Source: Actinomycetes bacterium
Lineage (GTDB): Bacteria > Actinomycetota > Actinomycetes > Actinomycetales > Microbacteriaceae
Direction of reading: 5' to 3'
Length of the DNA stretch: 58,549 nt
Assembly (NCBI GenBank): GCA_023428065.1
Contig: JAEYZI010000030.1
Location: forward strand, 1 to 58,549
Shown here piece after piece: positions 1 through 8,400 of the stretch. Position 1 is the first letter of the stretch, and each line of letters begins with the position of its first letter. Under the pieces are notes generated by a model that saw only the letters and a program-made list of their open reading frames with translations, was not told the origin of the DNA and searched no databases. The translations under genes and the position numbers were made by a program.

Positions 1-43
1 GGCCGCCCCGCCGGCGGCGCCTGACGCGGAGCCCGAGGCGGCG

Positions 44-607
44 TCAGCCGAGCACGCCCACGGAGGCGAGGGCCGCGCGCACGAGCGTGCCGCGTCCGCC
101 CTCGAGCTCCGCGTGGAACGCGGGTGACGACGCCTCGGCGGGCGTCACCCACGTGAGCTCGAGCGCATCCTGTCGCGGCTCGAAGGTGCCCGTCACGGGC
201 ACCACGAAGGCGAGCGACACGGCGTGCTGGCGTTCGTCGACGTAGGCGGAGAGGCCCGGGATCGGGAAGTACTCGGCGACCTGGAACGGCACGGGGCTCG
301 CCGGGAGCTGCGGGAACGCCATCGGCCCGAGGTCCTTCTCGAGGTGGCGGAAGAGCGCGTCGCGGATCGTCTCGCCGTACATGACGCGGCCCGACACGAG
401 CGTGCGGGTGATCTCGCCCTGGGCGTTCGCGCGCAGGAGCACGCCGACCTGCGTCACGACACCGAGTCCGTCGACCCGCACGGGCACCGCCTCGACGTAG
501 AGCAGGGGGATGCGGCCGCGCACCCAGTCGAGCTCCGCATCCGTCAACCACGCCGAGTTCGGCTCCTCGCGCGGAGGTTCGGGGATGCCAGCGCCCACGG
601 TGCTCAT
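44..607 (-). CDS. Nudix-fold protein (DUF4916-like), degenerate Nudix box
   Basis: A 187-residue protein starting at ATG 607; longer upstream frames run into a palindromic repeat and are not believable. Residues about 70-95 read as a Nudix box: the G-x5-E and E-x7-R spacings are kept (GRVMYGE, ETIRDALFR), but the metal-binding REUxEExGU part is RHLEKDLG, so the expected glutamates are replaced by K and D. This matches the DUF4916 group of Nudix-fold proteins. Pyrophosphohydrolase activity is therefore doubtful and a sensing or structural role is possible. It is divergent from the esterase at 802, and the shared 194-base gap holds a palindromic repeat. Confidence 0.75.
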   Translation of the reverse strand: MSTVGAGIPEPPREEPNSAWLTDAELDWVRGRIPLLYVEAVPVRVDGLGVVTQVGVLLRANAQGEITRTLVSGRVMYGETIRDALFRHLEKDLGPMAFPQLPASPVPFQVAEYFPIPGLSAYVDERQHAVSLAFVVPVTGTFEPRQDALELTWVTPAEASSPAFHAELEGGRGTLVRAALASVGVLG

Positions 608-653
608 GCTCAATTGTGACGCACCTCCCCCGCCCCCCACCCCGGCGCGGGTC

Positions 654-734
654 GAAAATGCAGGAGAAGTGGCCGGCATCCCGGTCCGGGGGCCCGAGAA
701 CACGGGATACGCCGGCGGATACTCCTGCATTTTC
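654..734. repeat. Palindromic element family A, copy 1 (13-bp arms, 55-base core)
   Basis: Left arm GAAAATGCAGGAG at 654-666 and its exact reverse complement at 722-734 enclose 55 bases (667-721). The left flank also carries the GTC seen in the other two copies. The core contains its own inverted segments (GCCGGC-ATCCCG against CGGGAT-AC-GCCGGC), so the element could fold as one long hairpin. It lies between two divergent genes, where a terminator would not be expected. Related copies are at 24285-24377 and 49061-49150. Confidence 0.9.
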
Positions 735-801
735 CGGAGTGGGGGGAGGGGATTTGCGGAGGGGGGAGGCGGTGGGGAGGGGGACAGGGCAGCATGGTGG
801 G

Positions 802-1440
802 GTGACAGACCTGTCGATCGATCCTGATCTCGTCGTCTGGAGCGCGGAGCCGGGCGCCCGCCACCAGCATCCGCTCGTCGTCGTCATGCACGGCCGCGGC
901 GCCGACGAGCGCGACCTCGCGGCGCTGTTCCCGCTGCTGCCGGCCGGATTCGTGTACGCCTCGCTCCGCGCGCCGCTCGCCTTCGGCATGGGATTCGCGT
1001 GGTTCGACGACGCCGTGGAGCCGCCCGGCGACCCGCGCCTCGCCTCCGCCGACGCGATGGCCGACGCCGTGCTCGAGTGGGTGCGCCACCTGCCGTGGCA
1101 GCCGACGACCGTCGGCGCGCTCGGCTTCTCGCAGGGCGGCGCCATGGCCACCCACCTGCTGCGTCAGGGCCTCGGCATCGTGTCGTTCGCCGTCAACCTG
1201 TCGGGCTTCGCCGTCGGCGGAGCCCACCCCGCGGATGCCGCGCTCGCCGCCGCCCCGCCGCCCGCCTTCTGGGGGCGCGGCTCGGCCGACCCGTTCTTCT
1301 TCCCCGAGCTCGTGCAGCGCGCGGAGCGCTGGCTCGCGGCGCACACCATGCTCACGAGCGCCGTGTACCCGGGGCTCGGGCACTCGGTGTCGGACGAGAT
1401 GCTGCGCGACGTCTCCGCGTTCCTCGGCGCGCGGCTCTGA
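802..1440 (+). CDS. Alpha/beta hydrolase, phospholipase/carboxylesterase family
   Basis: A 212-residue protein of the acyl-protein-thioesterase/carboxylesterase family. The GTG at 802 is chosen because upstream in-frame codons fall inside the palindromic repeat. A triad is visible: Ser110 in GFSQGG, Asp163 in GSADPF, and His194 in GLGHS, in the usual order and spacing. The HGRGADE segment near residue 30 matches the oxyanion-hole loop. No signal peptide is seen, so it is probably a cytoplasmic hydrolase of short acyl esters; the substrate cannot be told. It converges on the response regulator at 1448 with a 7-base gap. Confidence 0.85.
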   Translation: MTDLSIDPDLVVWSAEPGARHQHPLVVVMHGRGADERDLAALFPLLPAGFVYASLRAPLAFGMGFAWFDDAVEPPGDPRLASADAMADAVLEWVRHLPWQPTTVGALGFSQGGAMATHLLRQGLGIVSFAVNLSGFAVGGAHPADAALAAAPPPAFWGRGSADPFFFPELVQRAERWLAAHTMLTSAVYPGLGHSVSDEMLRDVSAFLGARL

Positions 1441-1447
1441 CCGCCCG

Positions 1448-2116
1448 TCAGCGACCCGCGACGCCCGTCTCGTAGGCGAGCACGACGGCCTGCACGCGGT
1501 CGCGGAGGCCGAGCTTGCCGAGCACACGCGCCACGTGCGTCTTGACGGTCGCCTCCGAGAGCACGAAGCGCTCCGCGATCTCGGCGTTGCTGAGCCCCTC
1601 GCCGAGCGCCGCGAAGATCTCGCGCTCCCGCGGCGTGAGCCCCGCGAGACGCTCGTCGGCACGCGGCGCTGCCCCGGCATCCGGGAGCCGCTCGGCGAAG
1701 AGCTCGAGCATGCGGCGCGTGACGCGCGGCGCGACGGCCGCGTCGCCCGCGGCGACCGAGCGGATGGCCCCCACGAGCTCGGCGGGGCGCGCGTCCTTGA
1801 GCAGGAAGCCGCTCGCCCCGGCACGCAGTGCCGCGAACGCGTACTCGTCGAGGTCGAAGGTCGTGAGGACGACGACGCGCACCTCGGGCGCCTCGGCGAG
1901 GATGCGGCGGGTCGCCTCGATGCCGTCCACACCCGGCATGCGTACGTCCATGAGCACGACGTCGGGCCGCAGCGCCTTCGTCATCGCGACGCCCGCGGCC
2001 CCGTCACCGGCCTCGCCGACGACCTCGATGCCCTCCTCGGCCGCCAGCACCATGCGGAACCCGAGCCGCAGCATCGACTGGTCGTCGACGAGCAGCACGC
2101 GGATCGCGTCGCTCAT
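1448..2116 (-). CDS. NarL/LuxR-family response regulator
   Basis: A 222-residue two-component regulator. The receiver domain covers residues 1-125, with acidic pocket DD at 11-12, phospho-acceptor Asp57 (VLMDVRMPG) and conserved Lys107 (FLLKDA). A LuxR-type helix-turn-helix follows at about 155-215 (LTPREREI, SNAEIAERF, VKTHV). Its start overlaps the end of the histidine kinase gene by 4 nt (stop TGA of one inside ATGA of the other), so the pair is translationally coupled. It is the last gene of the ATPase-permease-kinase-regulator operon. The likely role is control of this exporter, possibly through the inverted repeat at 5318-5345. Confidence 0.93.
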   Translation of the reverse strand: MSDAIRVLLVDDQSMLRLGFRMVLAAEEGIEVVGEAGDGAAGVAMTKALRPDVVLMDVRMPGVDGIEATRRILAEAPEVRVVVLTTFDLDEYAFAALRAGASGFLLKDARPAELVGAIRSVAAGDAAVAPRVTRRMLELFAERLPDAGAAPRADERLAGLTPREREIFAALGEGLSNAEIAERFVLSEATVKTHVARVLGKLGLRDRVQAVVLAYETGVAGR

Positions 2117-3507
2117 GCACCCTCCTCCGCATCCGCGCTGACGACCGGCAGCACCGCGCGCACCTGCCAGCCGCGCTCGTGCGCGCCCGCCTCGACGCTA
2201 CCGCCGAGCGACGCGGCCCTCTCGCGCATGCCGAGGATGCCGCGGCCCGTGCCGACGGATGCGCTCGCCGCGGATGTCGGCACGGACTCGTTCGTGACGA
2301 CGAGCTCGACGCGGTCGCCCGCGGCGTCGGCGACGCGCGCGAGCTCGACGAGCACCAGCGGCGACCCCGCCGCGTGGCGGAGCACGTTCGTGAGCGACTC
2401 CTGCACGATCCGCCACACCGAGCGCCGCACGGCGACGGGCAGCCCCTCGAGCGTGCCGCTGCGCACGAGCCGCACGGGCAGCCCCGCGGCGCGGAAGCGC
2501 TCGACGAGCTCGTCGAGGCCCTCGCCGGGCTCCGGCTCGAGCGGTGCGTCGTCGCCCGGCTCGCGCAGCACGCCGAGCACGCGCCGCATGTCGGCGAGCG
2601 CCGAGCGGCCCGTCTCGGTGAGGGCGTCGAGCGCGCGCGCCGCGCCCTCCGGATCGCCCGGCGTCGCGGCCCGCGCGCCGTCGGCGAGCGCGACCATGAC
2701 GGTGAGCGAGTGCGCGACGACGTCGTGCAGCTCGCGGGCGATGCGCGTGCGCTCGTCGGCGACGGCGAGCGCGGCCTGCTGCTCGCGGTCGTGGGCCAGC
2801 GCGTTCGCGCGCTGGATGAGGGAGTCGATGTGCTGGCGCCGGCCCCGCACGCTCACGCCGATCGCGATCGCCACGACCGTCAACAGCACGAGCACCGCGA
2901 TCGCGGCGACGGCGGTGTTGACGGGGTCCCCGATGGGCTCGCCGCCGACGGCGCGCAGCCACAGCCCCTGGGCGGTGCCGACGACCACGACGACGGAGAG
3001 CTCCACGATCCAGGTGATCGCGGGAGGCCGCGAGGCGGCGAGGGCGTACATCGCCAGTCCCAGGCCGAATTCGAGCCCCGGGGACTCGCCCACGAGCGCC
3101 AGGCACGCGATCGCGAGCACGCCGAGCGCGGCGACCGTCAGCACCGGCTCGTGACGGCGCCGCAGCAGCAGCAGGCCGCCGATCAGGGCCGCCGCGAGCT
3201 GCACGCCTCCCGAAAAAGGCTGCGGCCCCATCGTGGCGTCGGGCACGCCGGCGATGATGAGGAGCGAGGTGATCGCTGCCGGCAGCGCGTACCAGAGCGC
3301 GACGACGACGTCCATGACGACGGGATGCCGCACGAAGTAGCGCCGGATCGCGCCGAGCCGCCGCGCGTCGAGCTCGGTGAACGGGCCGTCGGCGGTGGGA
3401 GCCGGCAGCGGATGCGCCCAGCGCCGCAGCCGTTGGAGCGCGCGCCACGGCGGCGCCCCATACGTCTGAGGATGCGGCGCCGCCGTGGATGCCGGCTCGT
3501 CGATCAG
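2113..3507 (-). CDS. Membrane sensor histidine kinase (HisKA_3 type), start unresolved
   Basis: The partner kinase of the regulator at 1448. Several hydrophobic segments fill the first 220 residues, followed by a HisKA_3 dimerisation region with ARELHDVVAHS (His about 261 from the start used here), then an HATPase domain with ESLTNVLRHA and a GRGILGMRER G-box. No ATG fits the N-terminus. Codon usage looks coding well upstream of the first usable GTG (3333). CTG at 3507 overlaps the TGA of the permease and has GAGG eight bases upstream, so it is taken provisionally. GTG at 3588, which overlaps the permease by 85 bases, is another possibility. Confidence 0.85.
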   Translation of the reverse strand: MIDEPASTAAPHPQTYGAPPWRALQRLRRWAHPLPAPTADGPFTELDARRLGAIRRYFVRHPVVMDVVVALWYALPAAITSLLIIAGVPDATMGPQPFSGGVQLAAALIGGLLLLRRRHEPVLTVAALGVLAIACLALVGESPGLEFGLGLAMYALAASRPPAITWIVELSVVVVVGTAQGLWLRAVGGEPIGDPVNTAVAAIAVLVLLTVVAIAIGVSVRGRRQHIDSLIQRANALAHDREQQAALAVADERTRIARELHDVVAHSLTVMVALADGARAATPGDPEGAARALDALTETGRSALADMRRVLGVLREPGDDAPLEPEPGEGLDELVERFRAAGLPVRLVRSGTLEGLPVAVRRSVWRIVQESLTNVLRHAAGSPLVLVELARVADAAGDRVELVVTNESVPTSAASASVGTGRGILGMRERAASLGGSVEAGAHERGWQVRAVLPVVSADAEEGA

Positions 3508-4322
3508 TCGTCCCGCCTCGAGAAGGCGACCGCGCCCGCTGCCAGCAGCGCGACGGTGTACCCGCAGAAGACGGCGAAGCCCATCCACGGTTCCAACTGC
3601 GAGCCACTGCCCATCGGGACGCCGGTGACCGCGGAGCCGGCCTGCGCGGGCAGGTAGGAGTAGGCGTCCATGATCCACTCGATGCGGGTCGTCATGCCGA
3701 TGATCTGCACGATGATCGGCAGGATGAACAGCACGCCGACGACCGCGCTGATGGCGGCGGCCGAGTTCTTCAGGAGCAGCCCGATGCCGTACGCGAAGAG
3801 CGACGACACCGTGAGGTAGAGCACCGTCCCGATGAGGGCGCGGATGTCATCCGCCGCGAACGTCACCTCGACGCCGCTCGCCTGCAGCACGGGGATCGCG
3901 ACGGCGACGGAGAGCCCGATCGCGAGCACCGAGACGACGAACGCCGCGAGAACGAGCACGAGGGCCTTGCTCGCCACGACGCGCATGCGCCGGGGCTCGG
4001 CGGCGAGGGTCGAGCGGATCGAGCCGGTCGCGTACTCGCCGGTGACGACGAGCACGCCGAGCACCGCGATCACGAGCTGCGCGATCGGGTAGCCGACCAC
4101 GACGATTCCCGCGCTCGTGGGCGCGTCGTCGGGGAACGCCGTCATCGCCCAGGCGAACAGGGCGGCGAAGGCGCCCATGATGCCGATCGTGAGCACCGCG
4201 ATCCAGATCGTCGACCGCAGCGTGCGGAGCTTGACCCACTCCGCGCGCACGAGTCGCGGGAAGGTCGGACGCAGGCCGCTGTCGGTGGGCGCCGTGGGGC
4301 GCTCGAGCATCGTCGCGCTCAT
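3504..4322 (-). CDS. ABC transporter permease (ABC-2 type)
   Basis: A 272-residue integral membrane protein with six hydrophobic segments, beginning about residue 35 (STIWIAVLTIGIMGAF). It ends in the GYTVALLAAGAVAFSRRDD-type tail common in actinobacterial ABC-2 permeases. ATG 4322 overlaps the ATPase stop in an ATGA junction. The segment VVTGEYATGSIRSTLAAEP is the conserved first cytoplasmic loop of this permease group. With the ATPase it should form a drug, peptide or lipid exporter. The neighbouring kinase and regulator suggest induction by envelope stress or an antimicrobial compound (inference). Confidence 0.9.
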   Translation of the reverse strand: MSATMLERPTAPTDSGLRPTFPRLVRAEWVKLRTLRSTIWIAVLTIGIMGAFAALFAWAMTAFPDDAPTSAGIVVVGYPIAQLVIAVLGVLVVTGEYATGSIRSTLAAEPRRMRVVASKALVLVLAAFVVSVLAIGLSVAVAIPVLQASGVEVTFAADDIRALIGTVLYLTVSSLFAYGIGLLLKNSAAAISAVVGVLFILPIIVQIIGMTTRIEWIMDAYSYLPAQAGSAVTGVPMGSGSQLEPWMGFAVFCGYTVALLAAGAVAFSRRDD

Positions 4323-5245
4323 CGGGCCACCTCCGCGGGGATCGCGCTCGTGCGGTATTCGACCGCATCGTCGGTCAGGGCCATGTAGGCGTCCTCCAGA
4401 GACGTCGTGAGCGGGGTGAGCTCGGAGAGGACGATACCTGCCGCCACGGCGGCGGCGGCGATGTCCGGCGCCTCGAGGCCCGAGATCTCGAGCACTCCCG
4501 CCTCCTCCGAGGCGACGGTGGCCCCGCTGCGGGCGAGCAGCTCGGCGAGCTCGGATGCGCGGTCGGTGCGCACCCGCACCGCCTGGCGACCGGCGCCCGC
4601 CACGAACTCGGCGACCGGCGCATCCGCGAGGATGCGGCCCTTGCCGATGACGATGACGTGGTCGGCGGTGAGCGCGACCTCGCTCATGAGGTGGCTCGAG
4701 AGGAAGACCGTGCGGCCCTCGGCGGCGAGGTAGCGGGCGAAGTTGCGCACCCAGCGCACGCCCTCCGGGTCGAGCCCGTTGACGGGCTCGTCGAACAGGA
4801 GCACCTGCGGGTCGCCCAGCAGCGCCGCCGCGATGCCGAGGCGCTGCCCCATGCCGAGCGAGAAGCCCTTGACGCGCTTGCCGGCGACGGCCTCGAGTCC
4901 CGCCTGCTCGATGACCTCGAGCACGCGGGACTTCGGGATGCCGTGGGTCGCCGCGAGCCCGAGCAGGTGGTGGTAGGCGGTGCGGCCCGTGTGCACGGCC
5001 TTGGCGTCGAGCAGCGCGCCCACCGTCGTGAGCGGGGAGCGGAGCTCGGCATAGCGGCTTCCCGCGACCGTCACGCTGCCGTCCGTGGGGCGCGTGAGGC
5101 CGACGATCATGCGCATCGTCGTCGACTTGCCGGCGCCGTTCGGGCCGAGGAAGCCCGTGACGCGCCCCGGTTCGACCGTGAAGCTGATGTCGTCGACGGC
5201 GACCCGGTCGCCGTACCTCTTGGTGAGGCCTCGTGCCTCGATCAT
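4319..5245 (-). CDS. ABC transporter ATP-binding protein (exporter type)
   Basis: A 308-residue ATPase with Walker A at residues 34-41 (GPNGAGKS), a signature sequence in the atypical form SLGMGQR, Walker B LLFDEP and the NGLDPEG D-loop. The C-terminal 80 residues form the DUF4162-like extension usual in CcmA/BcrA-type ATPases. The start at ATG 5245 has GGAGG eight bases upstream. It is the first gene of the ATPase-permease-kinase-regulator operon. A 15-base promoter segment at 5276-5290 and an inverted repeat at 5318-5345 lie upstream and are echoed before the CPBP gene at 19658. Confidence 0.92.
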   Translation of the reverse strand: MIEARGLTKRYGDRVAVDDISFTVEPGRVTGFLGPNGAGKSTTMRMIVGLTRPTDGSVTVAGSRYAELRSPLTTVGALLDAKAVHTGRTAYHHLLGLAATHGIPKSRVLEVIEQAGLEAVAGKRVKGFSLGMGQRLGIAAALLGDPQVLLFDEPVNGLDPEGVRWVRNFARYLAAEGRTVFLSSHLMSEVALTADHVIVIGKGRILADAPVAEFVAGAGRQAVRVRTDRASELAELLARSGATVASEEAGVLEISGLEAPDIAAAAVAAGIVLSELTPLTTSLEDAYMALTDDAVEYRTSAIPAEVAR

Positions 5246-5275
5246 GTGTGTCTCCTCCGTCTGGGGGTGTGTGCT

Positions 5276-5290
5276 TCGACGGTAGGAAGC
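5276..5290 (-). promoter_or_regulatory. Putative promoter segment of the ABC/two-component operon
   Basis: On the minus strand this reads GCTTCCTACCGTCGA, containing TACCGT that fits an actinobacterial TANNNT -10 box about 34 bases before the ATG at 5245. A 14/15 identical segment precedes the CPBP gene (19705-19719). The repeated use before two genes each adjacent to a NarL-type regulator supports a promoter role. No good -35 box is seen, as is common for activator-dependent promoters. Confidence 0.5.
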
Positions 5291-5317
5291 GGCGCCGGGG
5301 CGGCTCGGCCCCCAGGG

Positions 5318-5345
5318 GAGGTATCTGTGCGGCGGCCTGTACCTC
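5318..5345. promoter_or_regulatory. Inverted repeat GAGGTA-N16-TACCTC, candidate response-regulator site
   Basis: Perfect 6-bp arms (5318-5323 and 5340-5345) separated by 16 bases, upstream of the promoter-like segment at 5276-5290 and in the divergent gap to the helicase gene. An inverted repeat with the same 16-base spacing stands before the CPBP gene (19743-19770). A NarL-type regulator binding here is an inference. Confidence 0.45.
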
Positions 5346-5402
5346 GGAAGGATGACGGCGGCCCGACGGGCGCGTGTCGGCGTCGGGCGCGAAGATGGGG
5401 GG

Positions 5403-8400
5403 ATGGATGCGGCGCTCGAGCGGTTCTCGCCCGCCACGCGCGAGTGGTTCGACGGCGCGTTCCCGCAGCCGACCGCCGCGCAGGCCGGGGCGTGGGAGGC
5501 GATCTCCTCGGGCCGGCACGCGCTCGTCGTGGCGCCGACGGGCTCCGGCAAGACGCTCTCGGCGTTCCTCTGGTCGCTCGACCGCCTCCTCACCTCGCCG
5601 CCGGCCGACCCCGCGAAACGCACGCGCGTGCTCTACATCTCCCCGCTCAAGGCGCTCGGCGTCGACGTCGAACGCAACCTCCGCTCGCCGCTCGTCGGCA
5701 TCACCCAGACCGCGAAGCGGCTCGGGATGACGCCCCCCGCGATCACGGTCGGCGTGCGCTCGGGCGACACGACCGCGGCCGACCGGCGGCTGCTCGTGCG
5801 CGAGCCCCCCGACATCCTCATCACGACCCCCGAGTCGCTCTACCTCATGCTCACGAGCGCCGCACGGTCGACCCTCGCGGGCGTCGAGACGGTCATCGTC
5901 GACGAGATCCACGCGGTCGCCGCCACGAAGCGCGGCGCCCACCTCGCGGTGACCCTCGAGCGGCTCGACGCGATGCTCCCCCGACCCGCCCAACGCGTGG
6001 GCCTCTCGGCCACCGTGCGACCGCTCGAGGAGGTGGCGCGTTTCCTCGGCGGCCGGGAGGCGGTCGAGATCGTCGCGCCGCCCATCCAGAAGACCTTCGA
6101 GCTGCGCGTCGTCGTGCCCGTCGAGGACATGACCGAGCTCGGCGCACGCGCGACGGATGCCGAGCTCGACGACGACGAGAAGGCCCTCGCCTCGGGCGGG
6201 TCGATCTGGCCGCACGTCGACCGAGCGATCGTCGAGGAGGTGCTGCGGCACCGTTCGACGATCGTGTTCGCGAACTCGCGGCGACTCGCGGAGCGGCTGA
6301 CGGCATCCATGAACGAGCTCTACGAGGAGCTGCTCGCCGAGGAGGCCGGCCAGGCTCCGCCGGAGCGCACGACGAAGCCGCCCGCGCAGCTCATGGCGCA
6401 GTCGGGTTCCACCGCGGGCGCCGAGCCCGTGCTCGCGCGCGCCCACCACGGCTCGGTGTCGAAGGAGCAGCGCGCCCAGATCGAGGACGACCTCAAGTCG
6501 GGCCGCCTGCGCTGCGTCGTCGCGACGAGCTCGCTCGAGCTCGGCATCGACATGGGCGCCGTCGACCTCGTGATCCAGGTGGAGTCGCCGCCGAGCGTCG
6601 CATCCGGCCTCCAGCGCGTCGGCCGTGCGGGCCACCAGGTGGGCGAGATCTCGAAGGGGGTCATGTTTCCCAAGCACCGCGCCGACCTGCTGCACACCGC
6701 GATCGCGACCGAGCGGATGCGCGAGGGGCTCATCGAGGCGATCCAGGTGCCGCAGAACCCGCTCGACATCCTCGCGCAGCAGACGGTGGCGGCCGTGGCG
6801 CTCGACACGCTCGACGTGGAGGAGTGGTTCGACACCGTGCGGCGCTCGGCGCCCTTCGCGACGCTGCCGCGCAGCGCGTACGAGGCGACCCTCGACCTGC
6901 TCGCGGGGCGGTATCCCTCCGACGAGTTCGCCGAGCTGCGACCGCGCATCGTGTGGGATCGCGTGGCGGGCACGATCGCGGGGCGGCCCGGCGCGCAGCG
7001 GCTCGCGGTGACGAGCGGCGGCACGATCCCCGACCGCGGCATGTTCGGCGTGTTCATCGTGGGCGCCGAGGACGGCGCGCGGCGCGTCGGCGAGCTCGAC
7101 GAGGAGATGGTCTACGAGTCGCGCGTGGGCGACGTGTTCGCGCTCGGAGCGACGAGCTGGCGCATCGAGGAGATCACCTCCGACCGCGTGCTCGTCTCCC
7201 CCGCGTTCGGGCAGCCCGGCCGCGTGCCGTTCTGGAAGGGCGACGGGCTCGGGAGGCCGGCCGAGCTGGGTCGCGCGATCGGCGCGTTCGCGGGCGAGCT
7301 GGCATCCGGAACCGTCGACCAGGCCCGGCTCGAAGCCGACGGGCTCGACGAGCGGGCCGCGCGCAACCTCACGGCGTTCGTCGCCGAACAGAAGGCGGCG
7401 ACGGGCGTCGTGCCGACCGACCGCACCCTGCTCGTCGAGCGGTTCCGTGACGAGCTCGGCGACTGGCGGCTCGTGCTGCACTCCCCCTACGGCACCCCCG
7501 TGCACGCGCCGTGGGCCCTCGCGGTCGCGGCCCGCATCCGGGAGCGGCTCGGCGTCGACGGCTCGGCGATGGCGGGCGACGACGGCATCGTCGTGCGCCT
7601 GCCCGAGACCGATGCCGACCCGCCCGGCGCGGAGCTCTTCGCCTTCGAGCCGGGCGAGCTCGAGACGCTCGTGACGGAGGAGGTCGGCGGATCGGCCCTC
7701 TTCGCCTCGCGGTTCCGCGAGTCCGCGGCCCGCGCGCTGCTGCTGCCGCGCCGCAACCCGGGACGCCGTTCCCCGCTCTGGCAGCAGCGGCAGCGCTCCG
7801 CCCAGCTGCTCGAGGTGGCGCGCAAGTACCCGAGCTTCCCGATCATCCTCGAGACGGTGCGCGAGGTGCTGCAGGACGTCTACGACCTGCCCTCGCTGCG
7901 CGAGCTCGCGACCGACATCGAGACGCGCCGCATCCGCCTCGTCGAGGTGGAGACGGATGCGCCCTCGCCGTTCGCGCGCACCCTGCTGTTCGGCTACGTC
8001 GCCGCGTTCCTCTACGAGGGCGACTCCCCGCTCGCGGAGCGGCGGGCCGCGGCGCTCTCGCTCGACCCCGCCCTGCTCGCGGAACTGCTCGGCCGGGCCG
8101 AGCTGCGGGAGCTGCTCGACCCCGAGGTGATCGCGCAGACCGAACGGGAGCTGCAGCGGCTCGAGCCCGACCGCCGGGCGCGCGACGCGGAGGGCGTCGT
8201 CGACCTGCTGCGCGTGCTCGGGCCGCTCGGGCTCGACGAGATCGAGGCGCGCGTGACCCCCGAGGTCGCAAGCGGCGGGCTCGCCGGCCCGCTCGCCGAG
8301 CTCGCGCGGGCGAACCGCGTGCTGCGCGTGAGCATCGCGGGCGTCGAGCGCTGGGCCGTCGTGGAGGACGCCGCCCGGCTGCGCGACGCGCTCGGCGTTC

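Noticed and set aside
1..43. End of an upstream plus-strand gene (TGA at 22-24)
   Set aside because: A frame does end there, but eight codons of GC-rich sequence cannot support a call.
616..801. N-terminal extension of the esterase
   Set aside because: The extension would be translated from the palindromic repeat and GC-rich spacer and is not protein-like; GTG 802 begins the conserved domain.
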